Position numbers and translations under genes: made by a program
The notes under the pieces: model-generated
The model's input: the letters and a program-made list of their open reading frames with translations, nothing else
Database searches by the model: none
Told to the model about the DNA's origin: nothing
Assembly (NCBI GenBank): GCA_031291755.1
Contig: JARLIK010000003.1
Location: forward strand, 1-64,000
Direction: 5' to 3'
DNA from: Acidocella sp.
Lineage (GTDB): Bacteria; Pseudomonadota; Alphaproteobacteria; Acetobacterales; Acetobacteraceae
DNA length: 64,000 nt
Part shown: in pieces, positions 25,125-35,642 of the stretch
How the letters are laid out: each line of letters starts with the position of its first letter
Numbering within the stretch: the first letter of the stretch is position 1

Positions 25125-26219
25125 TTACAGGGGCTGACCCGCAACGGCTAGAGGCTCCGGCACGGCCAGCCAGCGGTCCGCCAAGCGCCGGGCGGGGGTT
25201 TCCACCAGCCGGTGCAGAGCAATGGCCAGCGCCAGCGTGAGGATCGTCATGGCAGTGCCGTACACCAGTTTATTCGCCGCCGGGTCCCAGCCCTGATGGC
25301 GGAAGAGTTGCGCCAGCAGCAGCTCGATGGTGCCGAAACTCATGTAGAATGAGTAGGATATCTGCCCGAGAAACCGCAGGATTTTCGGGTTTGGGATCAC
25401 CGGCGGGCGCTCGGCATCAGCTTGCATCGCCAATGCCGATAACAGCACCCAGAGGGCAAAAACAACCAGAATATCAAAACTAGAGATCGAGGTGAGCAAC
25501 AGGATGGCGGCGAGGCTGATATAGGTCAGCCATTTATTGGGCATAAAATCAGCATTCAGCGGCACCAGTCTCAGAGTGGCCATGCCGATGACAAATTCCG
25601 GGAAAAACCGCCACAGAGCATTGGCGTAGGTAAGGTTTAGGGTTTCGCCAGCCTCATAGGCAATCATCCCCAACACGGCAAAACAAAGCACCATGATCTG
25701 CCCAGGAATGATCTCCCTCCAGGTGCCCAGAAACATCCATAGTAGCGGAAACATCAAATATCCCGCCCATTCGGTGCTCACCGACCATGACGGATAATTC
25801 CAGGCCAGATGGTCACCCACACCCCACCCCTGCACCAGCAGCAAATTGGCGACGAACGACCCAACGGTGAACCGGTCAGGATCACGCGGGGTAAAGCCCA
25901 GCGCCAGACCGGTCAGCACAATCACCAATAAAATCAGCATCACCGCCAGATGCACCGGATAAATCCGCGCCAGCCGCTTGCCCCAGAAACGGGCAATATT
26001 AGCGCCTTTCAATTCCTTCGCCGGATGCACCGCCGCCAAAATCAACCCCGAGAGCATGAAAAACCCATCCACCCCCAGATACCCATGCCGGATAAAACCG
26101 GCGAACGGCCCGAGGTACCCTGAAAACTGCGCATGCAAATCAACGTGATAGGCAAACACCCAGGCCGCAAAAAACGCCCGGACAACGGTCAGGTCGGTAA
26201 TTTCAGCGAAATATTTCAT
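25125..26219 (-). CDS. Acyltransferase family 3 membrane protein (OafA/YrhL-like)
   Basis: This integral membrane O-acyltransferase of 364 residues has about ten hydrophobic segments. Near the N-terminus [15 protein letters not shown] carries the conserved histidine, and [17 protein letters not shown] the GVDxFFxLSG motif. [15 protein letters not shown] and [19 protein letters not shown] are further hallmarks. Such enzymes O-acetylate or O-succinylate cell-surface polysaccharides. It stands alone between RNase J and proS, genes that are usually close together in alphaproteobacteria, and has a 250-base leader rich in hairpins. Confidence 0.9.
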   Translation of the reverse strand: MKYFAEITDLTVVRAFFAAWVFAYHVDLHAQFSGYLGPFAGFIRHGYLGVDGFFMLSGLILAAVHPAKELKGANIARFWGKRLARIYPVHLAVMLILLVIVLTGLALGFTPRDPDRFTVGSFVANLLLVQGWGVGDHLAWNYPSWSVSTEWAGYLMFPLLWMFLGTWREIIPGQIMVLCFAVLGMIAYEAGETLNLTYANALWRFFPEFVIGMATLRLVPLNADFMPNKWLTYISLAAILLLTSISSFDILVVFALWVLLSALAMQADAERPPVIPNPKILRFLGQISYSFYMSFGTIELLLAQLFRHQGWDPAANKLVYGTAMTILTLALAIALHRLVETPARRLADRWLAVPEPLAVAGQPL

Positions 26220-26471
26220 GAAAACCCTCTAAACCGAAAGAAGCCCGCCAGCCCATAGGGCGGCGGGCCAAGTTCAGGGAGGAAACGCCAGTCACACGGC
26301 AGGATGAAGAACCAAACTTCATCCTAGGCCCCATAGTGCAACGCACAACCCTTTACGTCTAGCAAAAACATACTCAAAAAAGTAACTTTTTTAGGCGATT
26401 TTCCACAATTTGGCGTTAAAAACATCCTTTGAATATATTTTAGGCAAAAAATAGCGTGTTTATTAAGCAAA
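26220..26471 (-). other. Hairpin-rich spacer before the acyltransferase gene
   Basis: These 252 bases hold no ORF. A GC-rich hairpin (GCCCGCC...GGCGGGC) lies at about 26246-26271, a perfect 9-bp stem AGGATGAAG/CTTCATCCT with a 7-base loop at 26301-26325, and AAAAAAGT/AACTTTTTT in the AT-rich half near 26376-26393. The AT-rich side next to rnj may hold the rnj transcript end and the acyltransferase promoter; the two GC-rich hairpins would be in the acyltransferase mRNA leader. Confidence 0.45.
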
Positions 26472-28169
26472 TTAAATCCGCATGATATGTGCGTCCACGA
26501 TCGGACGCTTACCCATGCGTTTGCCGACTATTTTTCTCAACACGGCGCGCGCCGCATCGGTGAAAGCGGCTTCGTCTTTGCGCAATGCTGACGGCAATTC
26601 ACCCAAAACCTGCGCGAATTCGGCCTCCAACTCACGTTGCAAGCCAATTTCCTCGTCCAAAAGTCCCGGCGCTGAGATTCTGGCTTCACCGCGTACCTTG
26701 CCTGACGAGTCGATGATGGCGCTGCCCACCACCACACCATTGAACAGCATCCGCCGGCGGGCGGCCATAATGCCGCCCTTCAGCGGCACCACGGCATTAC
26801 CATCAACCGCCATCCGTCCGGTTGGCACCGAGTCGATGACTTCGGGGTTGTTGGAGGACAATGACAATACATCGCCGTTTTCGATCAAAATCGAGGTGAT
26901 CCCCTCCTCCTGCGCCAAGGCGGCCTGCGCCGAGAGATGCCGCCATTCGCCGTGGGTGGGCACCAGATATTTTGGCCGCACCAATTTATACATTTTGATC
27001 AGCTCATCGCGGGCCGGATGTCCCGAGCAATGGGTCAGCTCATCATCGTCGGTGATGACATCCACACCGCGCCGCACCAAAGTATCCTGCACCGCGGTAA
27101 TGGCTTTCTCGTTGCCGGGGATCATGCGCGAGGAGAATATCGCCACATCGCCCTCACCCAGCACCGCGTAACGATGCGTATCGGCGGCAATCCGCGCCAT
27201 GGCGGAGCGTGGCTCGCCCTGGCTGCCGGTGACCAGCAGCAGCAGATTATCATCCGGGATGGAGCCTAAATCCTCTTCCGGCACAAAGTCAGGAATATCC
27301 TGCAAATAGCCGGCTTCCTGCGCGGCGGCCACATAATTGGCGAGGCTGCGGCCCACTAGCGCCACATGGCGCCCACAGGCATCAGCTGCCTCAATAACAC
27401 TGGCAACGCGGGCGATGTTGCTGGCAAAGCAGGTGACAGCGATGCGCCCCGGCATATCGCCGATCAAGGCCTTCAGGCTTTTGCGCACATCCAGCTCGGA
27501 GCCGGAATGGCCATCCACCATGGCGTTGGTGGAATCGATCACCATCGCCAGCACGCCTTTATCGCCCAGAGCCTTGAGGGCGGCTTCGTCGGTCACGTTG
27601 CCCACCACCGGGTGCGGGTCGAACTTGAAGTCGCCGGTATGCAGCACCGTGCCGTAGCGGGTGGTGATGGCGAGCGCCTGCGATTCCGGGGTGGAATGGG
27701 TGAGTTGGATGAACTGCAAATCAAACGGACCAACCTCGAACTTGCCGCCCGGCTTGATGACATGCAGCTTCACTTCGCGGCCCAATCCAGTCTCGCTCAG
27801 CTTGCGGCGCAAAATGGCGGCGGTAAAGGGGCTGGCGTAAATCGGGCAGCGCAGTTGGGGCCACAAGCGGGCGACGCCGCCGATATGGTCCTCATGCGCG
27901 TGGGTAATCACCAAGCCGTGCAATCTATCAGCGCGGGCCGCAATATAGCCAGGGTCGGCCAGCAATAATTCGGCTTCGGGCGCTTCCGGCCCGGCGAACC
28001 CCATGCCGCAATCAACCGCCAGCCACTCGCCGTCACACCCATACAGGTTGAAATTCATGCCAATTTCGCCAGTGCCACCGAGCGGCACGAACACGAACCC
28101 GCCCGGACTCTGCGCTGCTGGAGTGAGCGCACGGGTTTTGCCCGGCTTTTTGCCGGATGAGGCTGCCAT
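26472..28169 (-). CDS. rnj: Ribonuclease J
   Basis: A metallo-beta-lactamase/beta-CASP ribonuclease with 5'-3' exonuclease and endonuclease activity, used in mRNA decay and rRNA maturation in alphaproteobacteria. The 565-residue protein has FVPLGGTGEIGMNFNLYG, the zinc motif HAHEDHIGG, then HSTPESQALAI, HTGDFKFDP, and the beta-CASP domain with CFASNIARV, LLLVTGSQGEPRSAMARIA and PTHGEWRH. The C-terminal domain ends in RPIVDAHIMRI. It lies 82 bases behind coaX on the same strand; order nuoN-birA-coaX-rnj is common in this class. Confidence 0.95.
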   Translation of the reverse strand: MAASSGKKPGKTRALTPAAQSPGGFVFVPLGGTGEIGMNFNLYGCDGEWLAVDCGMGFAGPEAPEAELLLADPGYIAARADRLHGLVITHAHEDHIGGVARLWPQLRCPIYASPFTAAILRRKLSETGLGREVKLHVIKPGGKFEVGPFDLQFIQLTHSTPESQALAITTRYGTVLHTGDFKFDPHPVVGNVTDEAALKALGDKGVLAMVIDSTNAMVDGHSGSELDVRKSLKALIGDMPGRIAVTCFASNIARVASVIEAADACGRHVALVGRSLANYVAAAQEAGYLQDIPDFVPEEDLGSIPDDNLLLLVTGSQGEPRSAMARIAADTHRYAVLGEGDVAIFSSRMIPGNEKAITAVQDTLVRRGVDVITDDDELTHCSGHPARDELIKMYKLVRPKYLVPTHGEWRHLSAQAALAQEEGITSILIENGDVLSLSSNNPEVIDSVPTGRMAVDGNAVVPLKGGIMAARRRMLFNGVVVGSAIIDSSGKVRGEARISAPGLLDEEIGLQRELEAEFAQVLGELPSALRKDEAAFTDAARAVLRKIVGKRMGKRPIVDAHIMRI

Positions 28170-28251
28170 ATAAAAAATACTCCTGAAAACGGTCTTTTAG
28201 CGTCTGATTAGGGCTTATAGATAGTCATCCCGCTAATAAACACCATGGGCG

Positions 28252-29061
28252 TTATTCAGCATCGACAAACGGCGTGCGGTCACGCGGCAATTGCGGCGGC
28301 TTGTTGCGAAGCGACAGCAGGCGCAAGCCATCGAGGGTTAAATCCGGGTCAATGGTGGTCAGCTTCACCGTCCCTTCGGCGAATAACGGCGCCAAACCGC
28401 CTGTGGCGATGGCTTTCAAAGGCTGGCCGAACTCACCCTCAATGCGGGCCAGCAGCCCCTCGATCAAACCCACATAACCCCAATAAATGCCCGAACGCAT
28501 GGCCGGTATGGTGGAACGGCCAATCACTGATTGCGGCCGGCCAATGCCGATGCGTGGCAACCGCGCCGCCGCCTGATGCAGAGCTTCGATGGAGAGGTTG
28601 ATGCCAGGCGCGATCACGCCGCCCAGATACGCGCCGTCCTTGTCCACCACGTCAAAAGTTGTGGCAGTGCCAAAATCAACTACCACCAGCGGGCCGCCAT
28701 ATTGATGATGGGCCGCCAGCGCGTTCAACAAACGGTCGGCGCCAACCTCGTCAGGATTGTCGATTTTAATCGGGAATCCCCAATCCAGCGCCGCCCGCGC
28801 CACCAACGGTTCAACATCAAACCAGTCCCGGCAGAGGCGGCGCAGATGGTAAAGGGCGGCTGGGACCACCGTGCCGATCACCGCGCTATGAATTTGCCCA
28901 ACCTTGATGCCGTTGCGGGTAAGCAGCGATTCCAGCCAAACGCCATACTCGTCGGAGGTACGCTGCGAAGATGTCGCCAACCGCCAAGTACCGCGCCACT
29001 CGGTACCGTCATGCACGGCGAACACGATATTGGTATTGCCTGCGTCGATCACCAGCAACAT
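28252..29061 (-). CDS. coaX: Type III pantothenate kinase
   Basis: This enzyme makes 4'-phosphopantothenate, the first step of coenzyme A synthesis. The protein has 269 residues from the ATG at 29061; an open frame runs 60 codons further upstream but overlaps birA and begins with no family sequence. [16 protein letters not shown] is the phosphate-binding N-terminus of the ASKHA fold; [38 protein letters not shown] and [15 protein letters not shown] are diagnostic, including the catalytic aspartate in EVGADR. Five bases separate it from birA. Confidence 0.95.
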   Translation of the reverse strand: MLLVIDAGNTNIVFAVHDGTEWRGTWRLATSSQRTSDEYGVWLESLLTRNGIKVGQIHSAVIGTVVPAALYHLRRLCRDWFDVEPLVARAALDWGFPIKIDNPDEVGADRLLNALAAHHQYGGPLVVVDFGTATTFDVVDKDGAYLGGVIAPGINLSIEALHQAAARLPRIGIGRPQSVIGRSTIPAMRSGIYWGYVGLIEGLLARIEGEFGQPLKAIATGGLAPLFAEGTVKLTTIDPDLTLDGLRLLSLRNKPPQLPRDRTPFVDAE

Positions 29062-29066
29062 GGCGC

Positions 29067-29804
29067 TCAGCCCCCTTGGTCCCCGAGCAATATTTCGCCC
29101 GTTTGGAATGTTTCGATACGATTTTCGACGAGCAACTGCAACGCACCTGTGGGTGAGAGGCCAGCGAACCGGCCGTGGGCAATGCTTTGGGCGCCACGCA
29201 CAGAAATCTCGGTGCCGAGCGGATGCGCGGCTTGTAGCCATGCGGTTTGGACGAACGCAGCTCCTCTCGACTCGAAAATCTCAAGCCAGGCCAAGAGACA
29301 TGCCAAAACCGCCCGCGCGGCTACCAGCGGTGCTACCGCAACACCATGCTCTGCGAGGCAGGTTGTTAAACGGCCCGGAATTTGCGGGGCAAAAGCCAGA
29401 TTGATACCGAACCCCATCACCAGCCAATCAATCCGGCCATTGCTGGGTGAGGCGTCGATGAGAATGCCCGCCAATTTGGCGCCTGTCAGCAGCACATCAT
29501 TCGGCCATTTCAAAACTGGCGCAATGTCGGCGGACCCCAACTGCGTCAGCGCTTGCGCCACCGCCAGACCCGCCAGCAGTGGAAAGCGGTTCAGGCTGGA
29601 AATCTCCTGCGCAGGCCGCAACAATACCGAAAGATACATATTACCCGGCGTGGAAACCCAATCCCGCCCCCGGCTGCCGCGCCCGGCGGTTTGCACATCG
29701 GCCAGCACCGCCAGCCCAGCAGCCTCACCCGCCTTGGCGCGGGCCACGCAGATATTAGACGTTGAATCAGCCTCTGCCAGATGTTCCAGCCGCCAATCAA
29801 CCAA
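29067..29804 (-). CDS. birA: Biotin--[acetyl-CoA-carboxylase] ligase
   Basis: This ligase attaches biotin to the carboxyl carrier protein of acetyl-CoA carboxylase. It has 245 residues and no N-terminal DNA-binding domain, so it is the group I (non-repressor) form. [36 protein letters not shown] (biotinyl-AMP-binding GRGRxGR-like loop), LKWPNDVLL with the catalytic lysine, KLAGILID and GFGINL are seen in order. The start is a TTG at 29804, eight bases after the nuoN stop. Confidence 0.94.
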   Translation of the reverse strand: MVDWRLEHLAEADSTSNICVARAKAGEAAGLAVLADVQTAGRGSRGRDWVSTPGNMYLSVLLRPAQEISSLNRFPLLAGLAVAQALTQLGSADIAPVLKWPNDVLLTGAKLAGILIDASPSNGRIDWLVMGFGINLAFAPQIPGRLTTCLAEHGVAVAPLVAARAVLACLLAWLEIFESRGAAFVQTAWLQAAHPLGTEISVRGAQSIAHGRFAGLSPTGALQLLVENRIETFQTGEILLGDQGG

Positions 29805-29812
29805 CGCCGATC

Positions 29813-31240
29813 TCAGCCCATCAAGGCGTGTGCCGCCGCCGCCGCCGCACTCACCAGCGGGCCGGGGATGAACACAAAAAACACCGTGGCCAGTGCACCC
29901 GCCAGCATGACCAGCCGCACACCGCCTGCCGCCCGATCGAAATCCGGGCTGCCGCTATCAAAATACATCACCTTGATAACCCGCAGATAATAATACGCAG
30001 CCATCACGCTAGTCAGCACGCCCACCACCGCCAGCGTATCCAGTCCGGCATTGATCGCGGCGGAAAATACATAGAGCTTGCTGAAGAACCCTGAGAGCGG
30101 CGGAATTCCCGCCATCGACCACAGCAGTACCGCCAGCGCCAGCGCATAACCCGGCTTCTGCGTGGACAGCCCGGCCAGATCGGCGATGGTTTCCACCGCC
30201 TGCTCCTTGCGGCGCATCGCAATGATGCATGCAAACACGCCAAACGACATCACGATATAAATGGCGAGATACACCAGAGTTGCCTGCACGCCAGCTTCGG
30301 TGCCGGCCGCCAGACCGATGAGCGCGTACCCCATGTGGCCGATCGAGGAATAAGCCATCAGACGTTTGATGTTGGTCTGGCTGATGGCGCCAAGTGCCCC
30401 GATCGCCATTGAAACGATGCTGAGAATTTCAATCAGCACCTGCCATTGGTTGAGCAGATGGCCAAACGGCCCCATCATGACGGAGATCAGCAACGCCATC
30501 GCCGCCACTTTCGGGGCGGTGCCGAACAGCGATGTCACCGGGGTTGGCGCGCCTTCGTAAACGTCCGGCGTCCACATATGAAACGGCGCCGCCGAAATTT
30601 TGAACGCGATACCCACCAGCACGAACACGACACCAATCACAGTGCCATAACCCGCCCCCTGGCTGGCGTTCAGCTCCTTGGCGAGAGCGGCAAAGTTGGT
30701 GGTGCCTGCAAAGCCATAGACCAATGAGATACCGTAAATCAGCAGGCCGGAGGCCAATGCGCCCAGCACAAAATATTTCAAACCCGCTTCGGTGGAGCGC
30801 AGGGAATCCCGTGCAAACGCCGCGCAGATATACAACGCCAGCGATTGCAGCTCAAAGCCGAGATACAAAGTCATCATGTCAGAGGCTGAGATCATCACGA
30901 TCATCCCCAGCACCGCCATCACCACCAGCACCGGGAACTCAAAACGTGCGATGTCTTCGCGCTGGTTATAATCGAGCGAGAGGATCAATGCTGCCGCCGC
31001 ACCCAGCAGCACCAGCACATCGGCATACCGGGTAAAGTCAGTCGTGGTCAGCAGGCCATCGAAAACCACGCCGGCGGGCGCCAGCAAAACAAACACACCG
31101 GTCACGGCAAACAGCGCCACCGAAGCCAGACTGCACGTGATGAACTGATTGCCCTTGGCAAGCACACCGAACATCAGCAACGCCATGCCGCCCAGACCAA
31201 GGGCCAATTCCGGCAGTAATGTTGGAAACAACGGGCTCAT
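29813..31240 (-). CDS. nuoN: NADH-quinone oxidoreductase subunit N
   Basis: One of three antiporter-like proton-pumping subunits of complex I. The 475-residue protein has about 14 membrane helices. SDMMTLYLGFELQSLALYI contains the conserved glutamate, MAYSSIGHMGYALIGLAAG the lysine-loop helix, and AGIPPLSGFFSKLYVF the family signature. It is the last gene of the nuo operon. Its start overlaps the end of nuoM by four bases. Confidence 0.97.
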   Translation of the reverse strand: MSPLFPTLLPELALGLGGMALLMFGVLAKGNQFITCSLASVALFAVTGVFVLLAPAGVVFDGLLTTTDFTRYADVLVLLGAAAALILSLDYNQREDIARFEFPVLVVMAVLGMIVMISASDMMTLYLGFELQSLALYICAAFARDSLRSTEAGLKYFVLGALASGLLIYGISLVYGFAGTTNFAALAKELNASQGAGYGTVIGVVFVLVGIAFKISAAPFHMWTPDVYEGAPTPVTSLFGTAPKVAAMALLISVMMGPFGHLLNQWQVLIEILSIVSMAIGALGAISQTNIKRLMAYSSIGHMGYALIGLAAGTEAGVQATLVYLAIYIVMSFGVFACIIAMRRKEQAVETIADLAGLSTQKPGYALALAVLLWSMAGIPPLSGFFSKLYVFSAAINAGLDTLAVVGVLTSVMAAYYYLRVIKVMYFDSGSPDFDRAAGGVRLVMLAGALATVFFVFIPGPLVSAAAAAAHALMG

Positions 31241-32769
31241 TTGGTCACCATGGCAAGAGACACTGGCTGGACGGCAGAAGACGGGTTGAGCGAGGCAAAA
31301 TGCGCCTGCACCATCGCGCTCACCGGCGCCTCGAAAATATGAGTGAAGCTGGAGGGGTAAATACCGAGCCAGAGCACCATCATCGCCAGCGGTACCAGCA
31401 TCGCAAACTCAACGGCGCTGAGGTCCTTTAAACCATCCAGGGCTGGCCTTGTGGTTTTATCAAACAGCACGGCGCGCAGCAGCACCAGCATATAGGCCGC
31501 CCCCAGCACCATGCCGGTGGCGCTCAGCAACGAGACCCAGAAATTCACTTTCATAGCGCCCACGATCACCAGAATTTCACCGACGAACCCTGAAGTGCCG
31601 GGCATGCCCATTGAGGCTAGCGCAAACAACATCAGCAGCGTGGCATAAACCGGCATGCGCACCGCCAACCCGCCAAGCTTCGAGAGCGTCATCGTCTCGC
31701 CGCGTGCCAGCAGCACGCCGGCACAAATGAACAAGCCGGTGATGACGAAACCATGCGAGAGCATTTGCAGCAATGCGCCCTCAATGCCTTGCACCGTGAA
31801 GGTGAAAATCCCCACCACGATCAGCCCCATATGCGCGACTGATGAATAGGCGATCATCCGCTTCATATCGGTCTGCGCCAACGCCACTAATGACACATAA
31901 ATCACCGCCACCACGCCGAGAGTAAACATCAGCGGCGCCGCCACCGCGCTGGCGTGCGGCAGCATCGGCACGGTGAAGCGCAGGAACCCGTACGACCCCA
32001 TTTTGGAGAGCACCGCCGCCAGCATGATGGTGCCCGGCAGTGGGGCCTCGCCATAGGCATCGGGCAACCAGGTATGCAGCGGCCATACCGCCGCCTTGAC
32101 GCCAAACGACGCCAGGAACGCCAGGAACAACCATGTTTGCGCCTGCGGCGGAATCGGCGTGTGCAGCAATGTTACGATATCGGTGGTGCCGGCGTTGCGC
32201 CACATCCACACCAGCGCCAGCAGCATCAGCAATGAGCCTGTCAGCGTGAACAGGAAGAATTTCACCGCCGCATAAATCCGCCGCTCACCGCCCCAGATGC
32301 CGATGATGAGATACATTGGCAGCAGCACCGCCTCGAAGAAAACATAGAACACCACGAAGTCCATGGCGCAGAACATGCCGATGGTCATGGTATCCAGCAG
32401 CAAAAACGCGACCATGAATTCGCGCACGCGCTTGTTGATCGACCAGCTTGAGACGATGGCGATCGGGGTGATGAAAGCCGACAGAAGAATGAGAAACAGG
32501 CTGATGCCGTCGACACCCATGCGGTACTGCACGCCAAGCCCGCTCAACCAGGGCTGCGCCTCGACAAATTGAAAGCCCGGCTGGGCGGGGTCAAACACAA
32601 CCCATAAATACACTGCCAGCGCCAGCACCACCAAGCTGACCCACAGCGCCCCCCAGCGGGCATTACGCGCCACCGCCTCGTCATCGCCGCGTAGCGTGGC
32701 GATAAAAACCACCCCCACCAGCGGCAGGAAGGTGATCAATGAAAGAATGGGAAAGCCTAGCGAGTTCAT
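31237..32769 (-). CDS. nuoM: NADH-quinone oxidoreductase subunit M
   Basis: An antiporter-like proton-pumping subunit of complex I with 510 residues and about 14 membrane helices. YRMGVDGISLFLILLSAF, FYVFFEAVLLPMYLIIGIWGG with the key glutamate, KAAVWPLHTWLPDAYGEAP and KRMIAYSSVAHMGLIVVGIF are diagnostic, and GMPGTSGFVGE matches the C-terminal signature. One base separates it from the nuoL stop. Confidence 0.97.
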   Translation of the reverse strand: MNSLGFPILSLITFLPLVGVVFIATLRGDDEAVARNARWGALWVSLVVLALAVYLWVVFDPAQPGFQFVEAQPWLSGLGVQYRMGVDGISLFLILLSAFITPIAIVSSWSINKRVREFMVAFLLLDTMTIGMFCAMDFVVFYVFFEAVLLPMYLIIGIWGGERRIYAAVKFFLFTLTGSLLMLLALVWMWRNAGTTDIVTLLHTPIPPQAQTWLFLAFLASFGVKAAVWPLHTWLPDAYGEAPLPGTIMLAAVLSKMGSYGFLRFTVPMLPHASAVAAPLMFTLGVVAVIYVSLVALAQTDMKRMIAYSSVAHMGLIVVGIFTFTVQGIEGALLQMLSHGFVITGLFICAGVLLARGETMTLSKLGGLAVRMPVYATLLMLFALASMGMPGTSGFVGEILVIVGAMKVNFWVSLLSATGMVLGAAYMLVLLRAVLFDKTTRPALDGLKDLSAVEFAMLVPLAMMVLWLGIYPSSFTHIFEAPVSAMVQAHFASLNPSSAVQPVSLAMVTK

Positions 32770-32770
32770 C

Positions 32771-34690
32771 TTAGCGCACCAACAGGAAGATACTGAGGAA
32801 GCCCAGCAGGCCGATCAGCATGATGAACGCATACAGCGCAATCGAGCCGGTTTGCAGTTTCACGACCTGCGATGATGCATCCGAGGTCAGCGTGGCCAGC
32901 CCGTTCGGCACGCCGTCGATCATCTGCTCATCACCCACATGCCAGGCAAATTTCGCCAGACGCATGGTGGGCTTAACCAGCACCGCGTCATACAATTCAT
33001 CGAAGTACCATTTGTTCAGCAGGAACTGATAAACCCCGGCAAAGCGCGTGGCGAAGATGGCAGGCAAAGACGGCATGAAAATATAGAACACCGCCGCCAC
33101 CAGAATACCGCCGAAGCCCGCTGCCAGCGGCGCCATCGCCACCGCCGCCGGGATGCTGTCCAGCGAACCCATGACGTTACCGGCGCTGATGGAAACACCC
33201 CAGAAATTCGCCGAGCCAGTGCCGACGAACAAACGATCCAGCATGAAGCCGGTGCCCAGCGCACCGAGCGCCAGCACAGCCAAAGGTGCGAGCATCACCA
33301 GCGGGCTTTCATGCACATGCGCCTGCACATCAGCCGGCGCGTGCGATTTGCCATGGAAGGTCAGCAAAAACAGCCGTGAAATGTAAAACGCCGTTAGACC
33401 GGCGGTCACCACACCGCAGGCCCAGCCATACATTCCCACCGCGGAGTGGGAAGCATAAGCCGCCGCCAAAATCGCATCCTTCGAGTAATAACCGGAGAAC
33501 GGCGGAATGCCTGCGAGTGCCAGTGCACCCACCAGCATCATCAACCAAGTGAACGGAATTTTCCTGAACAGCCCGCCCATAAGACGAATGTCCTGCTCGT
33601 CCGACATCGCATGGATGACGGAACCTGCCGCCAAGAACAGTAACGCCTTGAAAAAGGCATGGTTAATGAGATGGAACATCGCCACCGGATACGCGCCCAC
33701 GCCCGCCGCTATAAACATATAGCCAAGCTGCGAACAGGTGGAATATGCAATGATGCGCTTGATATCATTCTGCACGCAGCCCACCGTGCCCGCGAAAAAC
33801 GCCGTGGAAGCGCCAATAACCGTGACAACCTCCAGCGCCACCGGTGCCGCGTTCAACAATGGTGACATCCGCACAATCATGAACACCCCTGCCGCGACCA
33901 TGGTAGCGGCGTGAATGAGCGCAGAAACCGGTGTCGGGCCTTCCATCGCATCGGCCAGCCAGGTGTGTAAAAACAACTGCGCGGATTTACCCATCGCACC
34001 GATGAACAGCAAAATGCCGATCACTTCGAGCGCCGGCAGCGGTGTGCCGAACAGCCGGTAATGGTCGTGCGCATGCGCGCTGACCGCGGCAAAAATCTCA
34101 TCAAACGAAATGGTCTTGAACACCAGATAAGTGAGCGCAATGCCGATCGCAAACCCGACATCGCCCACCCGGTTGACAATAAACGCTTTAATGGCAGCGG
34201 CATTCGCTGAAGGCCGTTCGTACCAATAACCGATCAGCAGATATGAGACGAGGCCCACACCTTCCCAGCCGAAGAACAGTTGCAACAGATTATTGGCTGT
34301 CACCAGCATCAGCATGGCGAAAGTGAACAGCGATAAATAGGCGAAAAAGCGCGGCTCGGTTTTATCGTGCGCCATATAGCCCACGCTATAAATATGAATA
34401 AGCGCCGAGACGAGGCTGACCATCGCCACCATCACCAGGCTGAGCATGTCCTGACGCAAGGTCCAATCCGGTGCAAAATCACCCACTGAAATCCAGACGG
34501 CAAGATGCAACGGCGCCAACCCGCTACCTGATTGCAACGCCTGGGCAAAATCCAGCACCCCGGCGGCAGCCGAAATTCCCATGAATAAAATGCTGGCCGC
34601 GATTGAGAGTTGCTTGCCCAGAAATGGCCGGAATATTCCGGCCAGAACGGCTCCCACCAGCGGCGCAAAAACGGCGATTGAGGTCAGCAT
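32771..34690 (-). CDS. nuoL: NADH-quinone oxidoreductase subunit L
   Basis: The distal proton-pumping subunit of complex I, 639 residues, with about 16 helices including the long lateral helix at the C-terminus. HIYSVGYMAHD, FFGWEGVGLVSYLLIGYWY, KSAQLFLHTWLADAMEGPTPVSALIHAATMVAAGVFM and KRIIAYSTCSQLGYMFIAAG are typical, as is the C-terminal helix (AFIMLIGLLGFLSIFLLV). It starts one base after nuoK. Confidence 0.97.
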   Translation of the reverse strand: MLTSIAVFAPLVGAVLAGIFRPFLGKQLSIAASILFMGISAAAGVLDFAQALQSGSGLAPLHLAVWISVGDFAPDWTLRQDMLSLVMVAMVSLVSALIHIYSVGYMAHDKTEPRFFAYLSLFTFAMLMLVTANNLLQLFFGWEGVGLVSYLLIGYWYERPSANAAAIKAFIVNRVGDVGFAIGIALTYLVFKTISFDEIFAAVSAHAHDHYRLFGTPLPALEVIGILLFIGAMGKSAQLFLHTWLADAMEGPTPVSALIHAATMVAAGVFMIVRMSPLLNAAPVALEVVTVIGASTAFFAGTVGCVQNDIKRIIAYSTCSQLGYMFIAAGVGAYPVAMFHLINHAFFKALLFLAAGSVIHAMSDEQDIRLMGGLFRKIPFTWLMMLVGALALAGIPPFSGYYSKDAILAAAYASHSAVGMYGWACGVVTAGLTAFYISRLFLLTFHGKSHAPADVQAHVHESPLVMLAPLAVLALGALGTGFMLDRLFVGTGSANFWGVSISAGNVMGSLDSIPAAVAMAPLAAGFGGILVAAVFYIFMPSLPAIFATRFAGVYQFLLNKWYFDELYDAVLVKPTMRLAKFAWHVGDEQMIDGVPNGLATLTSDASSQVVKLQTGSIALYAFIMLIGLLGFLSIFLLVR

Positions 34691-34691
34691 A

Positions 34692-35000
34692 TCAACCCTT
34701 CATCAATGTCACGTCCTCGACCTCGATCGAGCCACGGTTACGCGAATAAATCACCACAATGGCAAGCCCAATGGCGGACTCAGCCGCCGCGACGGTGAGC
34801 ACAAACATGGTGAAAACCTGCCCCACCATGTCATGCAGCGCGCCGGAAAAGGCGATGAAATTGATATTGGCGGCGAGCAAAATCAGCTCAATCGACATCA
34901 TGATGACGATGATATTCTTGCGGTTCATGAAAATGCCGAACACGCCGATCACCATCAGCAATCCGGCAACCACCAGAAAATGTGAAAGGGCAACTTGCAT
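34692..35000 (-). CDS. nuoK: NADH-quinone oxidoreductase subunit K
   Basis: A small membrane subunit of complex I with 102 residues and three helices. [29 protein letters not shown] carries the conserved membrane glutamate in SIELILLA, and [22 protein letters not shown] the second glutamate in AAESAIGL. Its ATG overlaps the nuoJ stop by one base. Confidence 0.97.
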   Translation of the reverse strand: MQVALSHFLVVAGLLMVIGVFGIFMNRKNIIVIMMSIELILLAANINFIAFSGALHDMVGQVFTMFVLTVAAAESAIGLAIVVIYSRNRGSIEVEDVTLMKG

Positions 35001-35635
35001 TACAGCGCCTCCTCGGTTGGCTCAGGCAGCTTTGCCCCCTCGCCCAGCTTGGCATTCACCATCCGCATCGTGTCAGCCGGCACCCGCGCATGCTGGGCAC
35101 TGACATCCTGGCGCTTACCGCGGTTACGATCACGCAGGGTCAGCACAATCGCGCCGATCATCGAGACCAGCAAAATCGCGCCCGACATCTGGAACAGGAA
35201 AATATATTTGGTATAGAGCAACGAGCCCAAAGCCACTGTGTTGGTCACATCCGCCGGTGTCGGCGAGAGCACCAGCAAAGTCGCCCCCGGCGCAATGGTC
35301 CAGTTCACCGCCACGAACGCCAGTTCGCCAAACAACACCACGCCAACCGCCAGCCCGACCGGCGCATAACGCTGCACACCCTCGCGCAGAGCCACGAAAT
35401 CAACATCGAGCATCATGACGACGAACATAAACAGCACCGCCACCGCGCCGACATACACAATCACCAGCACCATCGCTAAAAACTCAGCCCCGGCCATCAG
35501 GAACAGCACCGCGGCGTTGATAAAGGCTAGGATAAGAAACAGCACCGAATGCACCGGGTTGCGGCTGCTGATCACCATCACCGCTGAGGCCAGCAGGATA
35601 GCGGAGGCGATGTCAAAGAAAATATTTGCAATCAT
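35000..35635 (-). CDS. nuoJ: NADH-quinone oxidoreductase subunit J
   Basis: A membrane subunit of complex I with 211 residues and five helices. The N-terminus [22 protein letters not shown], the segment [21 protein letters not shown] and [25 protein letters not shown] are typical (the pi-bulge helix TM3). The C-terminus is a longer soluble tail ([27 protein letters not shown]), as usual for alphaproteobacteria. Confidence 0.97.
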   Translation of the reverse strand: MIANIFFDIASAILLASAVMVISSRNPVHSVLFLILAFINAAVLFLMAGAEFLAMVLVIVYVGAVAVLFMFVVMMLDVDFVALREGVQRYAPVGLAVGVVLFGELAFVAVNWTIAPGATLLVLSPTPADVTNTVALGSLLYTKYIFLFQMSGAILLVSMIGAIVLTLRDRNRGKRQDVSAQHARVPADTMRMVNAKLGEGAKLPEPTEEAL

Positions 35636-35642
35636 GTACGTT

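Noticed and set aside
28531-29871. A 446-codon open frame on the plus strand
   Set aside because: It lies opposite coaX and birA, which have complete family motifs; long antisense frames are expected in GC-rich DNA, and the translated text is not protein-like.
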